Positions 1 through 6,732 of a stretch of DNA of 18,139 nucleotides are shown piece after piece. The notes under the pieces were generated by a model that was not told the origin of the DNA, did not search any database, and saw only the letters and a program-made list of their open reading frames with translations. The stretch's first letter is position 1, and each line of letters starts with the position of its first letter. The DNA is taken from the NCBI GenBank assembly GCA_900552225.1, contig URYX01000016.1, positions 1-18,139 on the forward strand, read 5' to 3'. The stretch is from an uncultured Oscillospiraceae bacterium. Its GTDB lineage: Bacteria; Bacillota; Clostridia; Oscillospirales; Acutalibacteraceae. A program made the position numbers and the translations under genes.

Positions 1-2711
1 TGCCTGCACAGACCGAGGTGCGGGCGGAGGGCACGGCGTTTTCCGCCTACACGGGCGAGCAGCCGCAGCTGTTTTCGCAGGACGGCCGGGACGGTGTGAT
101 CACCGGGGCGGAGGGCAGCGTCACCTGGACGCTTACCGTCCCCGAAACCGGACTCTATGACGTGGAAATCACCTATTACCCGCTGGAGGGCTACGGCGAT
201 ACCGTGGAGCGGGCGCTGCTGGTGGACGGGGAGTCCCCCTATCCCGAGGCGCGCGACCTGCTGTTTTCGCGCTGTTTTGAGGACGAGGGCGACAAGGTCT
301 ATTCCTCCTCCGGCAACGAATACCGCCGCACGCAGCGGGAGGTATACGGCTGGTACCGGACGGCACTGCGCAGCGGCTACGGCTACAACGACGACGCGCT
401 GCGGCTGTACCTGACCGCGGGGGAGCATACGCTCACGCTGGAGGGAACGGCCGAGCCGATGGCGGTCGGTGAGCTGCGCCTGTTCGCGCGTGAGCAGACA
501 CCGACCTACGCCGAGGCGCAGGAGCGCTATGCGGCTCAGGGACTGAGCATCGGCCGCGGACAGACGGTCCGGGAGGCGGAGGACGCCTCCCTCAAATCGG
601 CGGCCACGCTGTTTGCCATCGAGGACCGCAGCTCCCCGGCGGACAGCCCCTATGACTCCTTTCGGATCCTGCTCAACACCATCGGCTCCAGCAACTGGAA
701 ATATAAGGGGCAGTGGATCGAATGGACGGTGGAGGCCCCGGAGGAGGGGCTCTACACGCTCTCCATCCGTACCAAGCAGGACTTCGTCTCGGGCGCCAGC
801 GCCGTGCGGCGGCTGTATGTCAACGGCGAGGTGCCGTTTGAGGAGGCCTCCTCCTTCCGCATCCCCTTCGGGCTGCGCTGGACAATGTACACCTTCGGGG
901 ACGGGGAGGAGCCCTACCTGTTCCATCTGAAAAAGGGCACTAATACGGTGCGCCTCGAGGTGGTGTCCGGCGAGCTGGCCCCGATTCTCGAAGCAGTCTC
1001 CGAAACGGTGCGGGAGCTGACGGCCCTGTACCGCCGGATCACCGCCATTACCGGTACCATGCCCGACGCTCTCCGCGATTACCATCTGGAGACCGCCATC
1101 CCGGATATGCTGCCGACCTTCCGGCAGGCCGTGGCCGATCTGGAGGCCGCCAATGCCCGCCTGGAGGCTCTGAGCGGCCGCAAGGGCGAGCAGTCTGCCT
1201 ACATCGATCAGATGCTGGTGATTTTAAACGCCATGCTCAAGCGGAAGGACACGATCCCCGAGCAGATGTCCACCTTCAGCGACCGGATCAACGCGCTGTC
1301 CTCCTGGATTGCCTCGGCCTCCGAGGTGCCGCTGCTGTTGGATTACTGGGTGGTCTCCTCCCCCGAGGAGCCGCTGCCCCGGGCGGAGGCCGGCTTCTTC
1401 GCCCGCCTGTGGTCGGGCCTCCGCGATTTTGTGGCCTCCTTTTTGGTGGATTACAGCGTCGTGGAGAGCACCGATGAGAGCATCGTGTCGGATAAGGAGA
1501 TTACCCTGTGGCTGGCCGGCAACTCCGGCCGCGATCAGGCGGCCATTCTGCGCGATCTGTCGGATAACGAATTCACCCGCTATAACGGAATCCGCCTGAA
1601 CATCCGCCTCGTCAACATGGGCGTGCTGTGGCAGGCGGTTGCCAGCGGCACGGGGCCGGATCTGGCCATCCTGCAGGGACAGGCCCAGCCGCTCAATTAC
1701 GGCGTGCGTCAGGCGCTGTACGATCTCGGGCAGTTTGAGGACGCGGAGGAAATCTGCGGACGCTTTGCGGAAAGCGCGGTTACGCCCTTCCGGCTCGGAG
1801 ACAGCCTGTACGGCCTGCCGGAGCAGCAGGTGTTCCTGATGATGTTCTGCCGGCGCGATATTCTGGACGGGATGAACCTTTCTTATCCGCAGACGTGGGA
1901 GGAGCTGTACGCGCTGATTCCCGCGCTGCAGGAGGAGGGCATGGAGATCGGCCTGCCGCAGCCGACCACCGTACAGTCGGGCAGCGATTCGACCGCCCTC
2001 AACCCCCTGTATACGGCGCTGCTGCTGCAGCGCGGCGCCTCGGTCTATGACGCGCAGAACCGTCTGTGCGTGCTGGACAGCCTGGAGGCCGTCAACTGCT
2101 TCGTGGAGTGGTCGGAGTATTACACAAAGTATAATTTTACCAAATCCTACAGTGCGGTCAATCGGTTCCGTACCGGCACCATGCCGATTGTGATTGCGGA
2201 TTATACCTTCTATAATTCCCTGGTGCTGGCCGCGCCGGAAATCGACAGCGACTGGGACATGGTGCCGATCCCCGGCATCCGTCAGGCGGACGGAACCGTT
2301 GCCCGCGACGAGTCCTCGTCGGGCTCGGCCTGCATGATCTTTGCCAACGCACGTGACGTGGAATCCTCCTGGGAGTTTCTGAAGTGGTGGACCTCCGCGG
2401 ACGCACAGGTGGCTTACGGCCGGGAGCTCGAGGCCATTCAGGGCGCCTCCGCCCGCTGGCCGACCGCCAATCTGGAGGCCATGCAGCGCCTCGGCTGGTC
2501 GCCGGCCGCCGCCCGCGCCCTTCGGGAGCAGTGGCAGTACGTGCGCGGCATCCCGGAGGTGCCGGGCGGCTACTATGTGGGACGCAGCATCTCCAATGCG
2601 ATCAAATCGGTCGTCAACATGGGCAAGCCCGCCCGTGAGACGATTCTCGACACGGTCGAGGAGATCAACCGGGAGATTTTGGACAAACGACAGGAATTCG
2701 GTTTGGAGTGA
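1..2711 (+). CDS. Extracellular sugar-binding protein of an ABC importer with N-terminal beta-sandwich pair (5' partial)
   Basis: The gene is open from the first base (first full codon at 3), so the start and the signal or lipoprotein peptide lie upstream. The GTG at 18 is internal. The last two thirds look like a family 1 solute-binding protein (about 1490-2690), opening with ITLWLAGNSG and carrying GTGPDLAILQ and YPQTWEELYALIP, typical of sugar ABC importers. In front are two beta-sandwich domains resembling carbohydrate-binding modules (about 100-480 and 570-985), which share a W-T-V-x-x-P-E-x-G-L-Y core and a V-x-G-E-x-P-x-x-E-A stretch. A mainly helical linker (about 985-1480) follows. 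At 900 residues or more it is twice the length of an ordinary binding protein. It probably captures an oligosaccharide at the cell surface and passes it to the permease pair directly downstream (2-base gap). Role as binding protein is confident; the ligand is unknown. Confidence 0.88.
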   Translation, partial: PAQTEVRAEGTAFSAYTGEQPQLFSQDGRDGVITGAEGSVTWTLTVPETGLYDVEITYYPLEGYGDTVERALLVDGESPYPEARDLLFSRCFEDEGDKVYSSSGNEYRRTQREVYGWYRTALRSGYGYNDDALRLYLTAGEHTLTLEGTAEPMAVGELRLFAREQTPTYAEAQERYAAQGLSIGRGQTVREAEDASLKSAATLFAIEDRSSPADSPYDSFRILLNTIGSSNWKYKGQWIEWTVEAPEEGLYTLSIRTKQDFVSGASAVRRLYVNGEVPFEEASSFRIPFGLRWTMYTFGDGEEPYLFHLKKGTNTVRLEVVSGELAPILEAVSETVRELTALYRRITAITGTMPDALRDYHLETAIPDMLPTFRQAVADLEAANARLEALSGRKGEQSAYIDQMLVILNAMLKRKDTIPEQMSTFSDRINALSSWIASASEVPLLLDYWVVSSPEEPLPRAEAGFFARLWSGLRDFVASFLVDYSVVESTDESIVSDKEITLWLAGNSGRDQAAILRDLSDNEFTRYNGIRLNIRLVNMGVLWQAVASGTGPDLAILQGQAQPLNYGVRQALYDLGQFEDAEEICGRFAESAVTPFRLGDSLYGLPEQQVFLMMFCRRDILDGMNLSYPQTWEELYALIPALQEEGMEIGLPQPTTVQSGSDSTALNPLYTALLLQRGASVYDAQNRLCVLDSLEAVNCFVEWSEYYTKYNFTKSYSAVNRFRTGTMPIVIADYTFYNSLVLAAPEIDSDWDMVPIPGIRQADGTVARDESSSGSACMIFANARDVESSWEFLKWWTSADAQVAYGRELEAIQGASARWPTANLEAMQRLGWSPAAARALREQWQYVRGIPEVPGGYYVGRSISNAIKSVVNMGKPARETILDTVEEINREILDKRQEFGLE
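2702..2708 (+). promoter_or_regulatory. Ribosome binding site deciding the start of the first permease
   Basis: TTTGGAG sits inside the last codons of the binding-protein gene. It overlaps the GTG at 2708, which therefore cannot be the start. It lies 5 bases before ATG 2714 and 11 before ATG 2720, so either ATG could be used. Confidence 0.5.
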
Positions 2712-2713
2712 TT

Positions 2714-3643
2714 ATGAGGATGCAAGCAAAACGGCCCTTCCGGGAACGGTTTCGTCAGCAGTGCTCGCTCGCGTGGCAGAACCGCTCCGGCTATGTACTG
2801 ATGGCACCGTACATGCTGATTTTTTTCGTGTTTACGGTGTTTCCCGTGCTGATGACGATTGCTCTGAGCTTTACGCAGTATAATATTCTGCAGTCTCCCG
2901 TGTTTGTCGGCCTGCGCAATTACCGGGAGCTGTTCGTGAACGACGAGGTATTCCGCATTGCCCTGCGCAACACGATTATCTTCGCCCTGATTACCGGCCC
3001 CGTCGGCTATCTGCTGTCCTTTTTCGCCTCATGGGCCATCAACGAATTCCGGCCGGTCATCCGCGGAATCCTGACCTTCATATTTTACATCCCGACCATT
3101 TCGGGCACGGTATATACCATTTGGTCGATCATTTTTTCGAGCGATATGTACGGCTACGTCAACAGCCTGCTGCTGCGTCTCGGCTTCATCACCGCCCCGA
3201 TCGAATGGTTCAGCACGGATACCTACATTCTGCCGCTGATTATTTTGGTGCAGCTCTGGATGAGCATGGGCACCGGCTTTTTGGCCATGCGGGCCGGCAC
3301 CGCCTCCGTTGATGTGCAGTATTACGAGGCGGCCGCCATCGACGGGGTCAAAAACCGTCTGCAGGAGGTCATCTATGTGACGGTGCCGCTGATGGCCCCT
3401 CACCTGATTACGGCGGCTGTGCTGCAGATTACGGCAATGTTCTCCAACGTCGGTGCGTCCATCGCGCTCGCCGGCTTCCCCAGCACGAATTATGCGGGCC
3501 ATTTGATTATGACCCATCTGATGGACTATAACTCCTACCGGGTGGAGCGCGGCTATGCCTCCGCCATTTCGGTGGTGCTGTTTGTGATGATGATCACCAT
3601 AAACCGTTTGGTGATGCGCGGCTTGCGGAAGGTGGGAACATGA
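2714..3643 (+). CDS. Sugar ABC transporter permease, MalF/UgpA type (pair 1)
   Basis: This is a 309-residue integral membrane subunit of a carbohydrate ABC importer. Six hydrophobic segments are visible, the first around residues 22-48 and the last near the C-terminus. The cytoplasmic EAA loop that docks the ATPase is intact: EAAAIDG at residues 205-211, followed by the expected hydrophobic-P motif (VPLMAP). A short basic N-terminus (MRMQAKRPFRERFRQQ) precedes the first helix, as in the UgpA/LacF branch. The gene follows the binding protein by 2 bases and overlaps the next permease by ATGA, so the three are almost certainly co-translated and form one importer. No ATPase gene is in the window; importers of this family commonly share a MsiK/MsmX-type ATPase encoded elsewhere. 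Start at 2714 is preferred; 2720 is possible. Confidence 0.92.
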   Translation: MRMQAKRPFRERFRQQCSLAWQNRSGYVLMAPYMLIFFVFTVFPVLMTIALSFTQYNILQSPVFVGLRNYRELFVNDEVFRIALRNTIIFALITGPVGYLLSFFASWAINEFRPVIRGILTFIFYIPTISGTVYTIWSIIFSSDMYGYVNSLLLRLGFITAPIEWFSTDTYILPLIILVQLWMSMGTGFLAMRAGTASVDVQYYEAAAIDGVKNRLQEVIYVTVPLMAPHLITAAVLQITAMFSNVGASIALAGFPSTNYAGHLIMTHLMDYNSYRVERGYASAISVVLFVMMITINRLVMRGLRKVGT

Positions 3644-4533
3644 TGGAACGGGTCAGACACCGGCATCACGGCCGTCGGCTGCTTTCATCCGGCTCCCGCC
3701 GGAACCGAAAGACCTACGGCGACGTGCTGATGCTGCTTTTGATTGCACTGATGGCGCTGTTCAGCATTGTGCCGCTGATCATGTCGGTCAGCATGGCGCT
3801 CAAGCCGATTCACGAGCTGTTCTATTACCCGCCGAAGATTTTCGCGGAAAACCCGACACTCGATAACTTCCGTCTGCTGTTCAACCTGATGCAGAGCACG
3901 CGGGTCTCCTTCTCGCGCTATGTATTCAACACGCTGTTCATCACGGTGACCGTAACGGTGGGGCACGTGTTCCTGGCCTCCATGGCGGCGTTTCCGCTCG
4001 CCAAGATGAAGATCCCGTTTGTCAAAACACTCAACAGCATCGTGCTGCTGTCGCTGATGTTCGTGCCGGCCGTCACCGATGTGGCCAATTACCTGACCGT
4101 CTCCTGGCTCGGCTGGCTCGATACCTACCGCGCCTCCATCGTTCCCGCTATGGGGGCCTCGCTCGGGCTGTTCATCATGCGCAATTACATGACCACCATC
4201 CCCGACACGCTGATCGAGGCGGCGCATATCGACGGCTGCTCCAACTACCGCCTGTACTGGCAGATCATTATGCCGATGTCCCGCCCCGCGTGGCTGACCG
4301 TGATCATCCTGACCTTCCAGCAGACCTGGAACCTGGATAACTCCAATTACGCCTATGCGGAAAGCCTCAAAACGCTGCCCTACGCCTTCAGCCAGATCAC
4401 CAGCGGTTCTTTGATCCGCATGGGTGCGGCGCAGGCGGTCGGTGTGGTGATGCTGGTGCTGCCGGCCGTGGTCTTTATGGTGAATCAGACGCGCATTATC
4501 GATACGATGGCCACATCGGGCATCAAGGAGTAA
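3640..4533 (+). CDS. Sugar ABC transporter permease, MalG/UgpE type (pair 1)
   Basis: This 297-residue protein is the second membrane subunit of the first importer. A basic, His/Arg-rich N-terminal tail of about 30 residues precedes the first helix (MLLLLIALMALFSIVPLIM). Several further membrane segments follow, with the EAA loop EAAHIDG at residues 193-199 and the companion IIMPMSRP. The segment PKIFAENPTLDNFRLLF after the first helix is typical of the MalG/UgpE side of the heterodimer. It overlaps the preceding permease by ATGA (3640-3643), with a purine-rich site (GGAAGGTGGGA) just before. ATG 3643 is an alternative start. It should pair with the 2714-3643 product. Confidence 0.92.
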   Translation: MMERVRHRHHGRRLLSSGSRRNRKTYGDVLMLLLIALMALFSIVPLIMSVSMALKPIHELFYYPPKIFAENPTLDNFRLLFNLMQSTRVSFSRYVFNTLFITVTVTVGHVFLASMAAFPLAKMKIPFVKTLNSIVLLSLMFVPAVTDVANYLTVSWLGWLDTYRASIVPAMGASLGLFIMRNYMTTIPDTLIEAAHIDGCSNYRLYWQIIMPMSRPAWLTVIILTFQQTWNLDNSNYAYAESLKTLPYAFSQITSGSLIRMGAAQAVGVVMLVLPAVVFMVNQTRIIDTMATSGIKE

Positions 4534-4542
4534 CGACAGGCA

Positions 4543-4582
4543 GACACAGCCGTCGGGAAATAATGCCCCTGTCGGCTGTGTC
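4543..4582 (+). other. Intercistronic stem-loop
   Basis: GACACAGCCG (4543-4552) and CGGCTGTGTC (4573-4582) are exact reverse complements, giving a 10-bp stem. Past one T/T mismatch the stem can extend inward by four more pairs, including one G-U, closing a loop of about 10 bases. No T-run follows; the next bases are the ribosome site AAGGGAGGG. It is therefore not a standard intrinsic terminator. It may stabilise the upstream binding-protein/permease mRNA, act as a processing site, or damp expression of the genes downstream. The structure is seen; the role is inferred. Confidence 0.7.
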
Positions 4583-4591
4583 AAGGGAGGG
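4583..4591 (+). promoter_or_regulatory. Strong ribosome binding site in front of a TTG start
   Basis: AAGGGAGGG lies 7 bases before TTG 4599. This places the start of the propeller gene there, and not at the in-frame ATG 4563, which lies in the loop region of the stem-loop and has no ribosome site. Confidence 0.75.
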
Positions 4592-4598
4592 AAACGTA

Positions 4599-6080
4599 TT
4601 GAAAAGCCATTTCATATCGCTGACGGCGGCTCTGTGCGCCGTGCTGCTGTCCGCTCTTCCGGCGGCCGCCTCCGACCCGTATCGCTCCTATGCGTATTCG
4701 ACCACGGACGAGGGGACGCTGGATGTGGCGGCCCCGCAGGCCTACCTGCCGGAGCGCGTGCTCACCGGTACGGAGCTCGGGGTGGCGCTGCGGAGCCCGG
4801 AGGATCTGCTGTTTGACGGCGAGGGCCGTCTGTACATTTGTGACACCGGTGCCTCGGCCATTCATATCTTCTCGCCGGAGCTCCGGCTGCTGCGCACGGT
4901 GACCGGCTTTAAAAACGGCGGCGCGGAGGACACCTTCTCCTCGCCCTACGGTATTTTCGTGGAGGCGGACGGAACGCTGTACGTGGCGGATTCCGGCAAC
5001 GGCCGCGTCGTGGTGCTGGATCGGGAGGGCACGCTCGTGCGGACGGTGGAGCGGCCGGACTCGGATCTGCTGGCGGCGGATTTCCGGTTCATCCCCCAAA
5101 AGGTGCTGGTGGACTCCTCCGACCGCCTGTTTGTGCTCGGCAAAAACGTCAACGAGGGCATTTTGCAGTTTACGAAGGAGGGAAGCTTCCTCGGCTACTA
5201 CGGCAGCAATACGGTGGTGGCCTCTCCGCTCACGCGCATCTGGAAGCAGATCATGACCGATGAGCAGACGGCCAAGCTGACGCAGTTCGTGCCGGTGGAA
5301 TACCGGAATTTTTCGCTCGACTATAAGGGCTTCATCTACGCGGTGACCTCTGTAAAAAATGTCGGGGATCCGGTGCGGCGGCTCAATCTGTCGGGCGGCG
5401 ACGTGCTGGCGCGCACACCGATTGACGGCAGCGCGCAGGTGGTCGGTGATGTGTCCTATCCCTACGCCGGCGTCACGGGCATTGTCGGGCCGTCGAGCTT
5501 TGTGGACATCACCTCGGATGACCTCGGCAACTACTTTATTCTGGACGATAAGCGCGGCCGCGTGTTTACCTACGACGACATGGGCAACCTGCTGTTCGTG
5601 TTCGGAACGCTCAGCGCGGCGCAGAGGGGAGCCTTTGCCTCTCCCTCCGCCATTACGTGGCACGACGGCAAGCTCTACGCCACGGACCGCGCCAATGCCG
5701 AGCTGCTGGTGTTTGCCCCGACGGAGTACGCCGGGCTTGTGCGTGAGGCCATGGCTCTGTATCTGCGGCAGGAATACACCGACAGCCTTGTGCGCTGGGA
5801 GGAAATCATCAAATGCAACAACAACTGCGACCTGGCCTACTATAAGGCGGGCTACTGCCTCTACCGCCTGCAGCGGTATGAGGAGGCCATGAAATATTTT
5901 AAGCTGATCAACGCCAAGGAGGCGTATGCCGATGCCTCCGATAAGCAGGGCCAGCTTTGGCTGAACGACCATTTTGACCGGTACGTGCTGTGGGCGGCGG
6001 TGGCCATCGTGCTGCTTCTTGCGCTGCGGTCGGCCGTAAAGCGCCTGCGCCGCCGTGCGGCGGCACGGAACGGAGAGTGA
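4599..6080 (+). CDS. Secreted NHL-repeat propeller with TPR helices and C-terminal membrane anchor
   Basis: The protein has 493 residues and starts at TTG. A signal peptide (hydrophobic about 7-20, likely cut after LPAAA, residue 24) leads into NHL-type beta-propeller repeats, each ending in motifs such as LYICDTGASAIHIF or LYVADSGNGRVVVLD. I count six blades, near residues 64-100, 113-150, 163-200, 234-270, 301-338 and 346-385. TPR-like helices follow at about 385-455 (YKAGYCLYRLQRYEEAMKYF). One membrane helix (about 462-480) and a basic tail (KRLRRRAAARNGE) end the protein. This predicts a type I protein with its propeller outside. NHL propellers usually bind ligands or proteins; no catalytic residues are evident. 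A docking, sensing or scaffold role beside the importer is inference. It sits 65 bases after the first permease pair and 4 bases before the Yip1 gene. Confidence 0.85.
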   Translation: MKSHFISLTAALCAVLLSALPAAASDPYRSYAYSTTDEGTLDVAAPQAYLPERVLTGTELGVALRSPEDLLFDGEGRLYICDTGASAIHIFSPELRLLRTVTGFKNGGAEDTFSSPYGIFVEADGTLYVADSGNGRVVVLDREGTLVRTVERPDSDLLAADFRFIPQKVLVDSSDRLFVLGKNVNEGILQFTKEGSFLGYYGSNTVVASPLTRIWKQIMTDEQTAKLTQFVPVEYRNFSLDYKGFIYAVTSVKNVGDPVRRLNLSGGDVLARTPIDGSAQVVGDVSYPYAGVTGIVGPSSFVDITSDDLGNYFILDDKRGRVFTYDDMGNLLFVFGTLSAAQRGAFASPSAITWHDGKLYATDRANAELLVFAPTEYAGLVREAMALYLRQEYTDSLVRWEEIIKCNNNCDLAYYKAGYCLYRLQRYEEAMKYFKLINAKEAYADASDKQGQLWLNDHFDRYVLWAAVAIVLLLALRSAVKRLRRRAAARNGE

Positions 6081-6084
6081 GCCT

Positions 6085-6690
6085 ATGAAAACTGCATGGT
6101 ATATTCTGCGTCATCCGGTCGAGGGCTTCTGGCGGATGAAATACGAATCGCTCGGCCGGCTCTCCCACGGGCTTGTGCTGCTGGCGCTGGCCGTGCTGGC
6201 GGAGATATTCAACCGGCAGGCGCGGGCCTTTATCTTCAACGATCAGTACAATGTGCCGCTCAGCCTGGCCAAGGAGATCGGACTGGTGCTGCTGCCGGTC
6301 GGGCTGTTCTGCCTGGCCAACTGGGCAATCACGACGCTGATGGACGGCAAGGGCACGATGAAGGACATCTTTTTGGTCACCTGCTATTCGCTGCTGCCGC
6401 TCATTCTGTTCTGGCTCGGGACACCCCTGATTTCGCATCTGCTGTCGCTCAACGATGCCGCCTACCTGCATCTGCTTGACGCGTTCGGGTACCTGTGGAT
6501 GGGTCTGATGGTGTTCATCGGAATCCAGCAGGTGCATGAATACAGCTTCGGCCGGATGTTTTCCACCCTGCTGTTGACGCTTGTCAGTGCCCTGATCGTG
6601 GTCTTTATCGCACTGCTGTTTTTCAGCCTGCTGCAGGAGCTGTACGCGTTTTTATACAGTATCTACCGGGAACTGTCGCTGAGACTATAA
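6085..6690 (+). CDS. Yip1-family membrane protein
   Basis: This 201-residue protein has about five membrane segments (roughly residues 29-45, 67-86, 94-120, 128-150 and 157-185). The stretch DGKGTMKDIFLVTCYSLLP matches the usual Yip1 signature of a G-rich turn, a D/E-x-F helix and Y-x-x-x-P. The N-terminal YILRHPVEGFWRMKYE also fits bacterial Yip1 proteins, which often start with a short 'P-x-x-x-F-x-x-I-K' type segment. The start at ATG 6085 is supported by GGAG at 6072-6075, nine bases upstream. Bacterial Yip1 proteins have no settled biochemical role. Its position between the membrane-anchored propeller (4-base gap) and the DUF5696-like lipoprotein suggests that the three work together at the membrane, perhaps with the importers. 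That link is inferred from gene order only. Confidence 0.82.
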   Translation: MKTAWYILRHPVEGFWRMKYESLGRLSHGLVLLALAVLAEIFNRQARAFIFNDQYNVPLSLAKEIGLVLLPVGLFCLANWAITTLMDGKGTMKDIFLVTCYSLLPLILFWLGTPLISHLLSLNDAAYLHLLDAFGYLWMGLMVFIGIQQVHEYSFGRMFSTLLLTLVSALIVVFIALLFFSLLQELYAFLYSIYRELSLRL

Positions 6691-6732
6691 GGGCGGTTGT
6701 GTGATACCGCGGCGAGGATAGAGGGAGAACCT

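Noticed and set aside
4543..4582. The stem-loop as an intrinsic terminator or a riboswitch
   Set aside because: No T-run follows on either strand, and no known riboswitch consensus or room for an aptamer is present in a 65-base gap.
4563..4598. ATG 4563 as start of the propeller protein
   Set aside because: It lies in the loop region of the stem-loop without a ribosome site and would put a polar stretch before the signal peptide. TTG 4599 follows AAGGGAGGG by 7 bases.
4581..5972. A 463-codon open frame on the minus strand opposite the propeller gene
   Set aside because: The + strand frame shows regular NHL repeats and a signal peptide; the antisense frame shows no family features.
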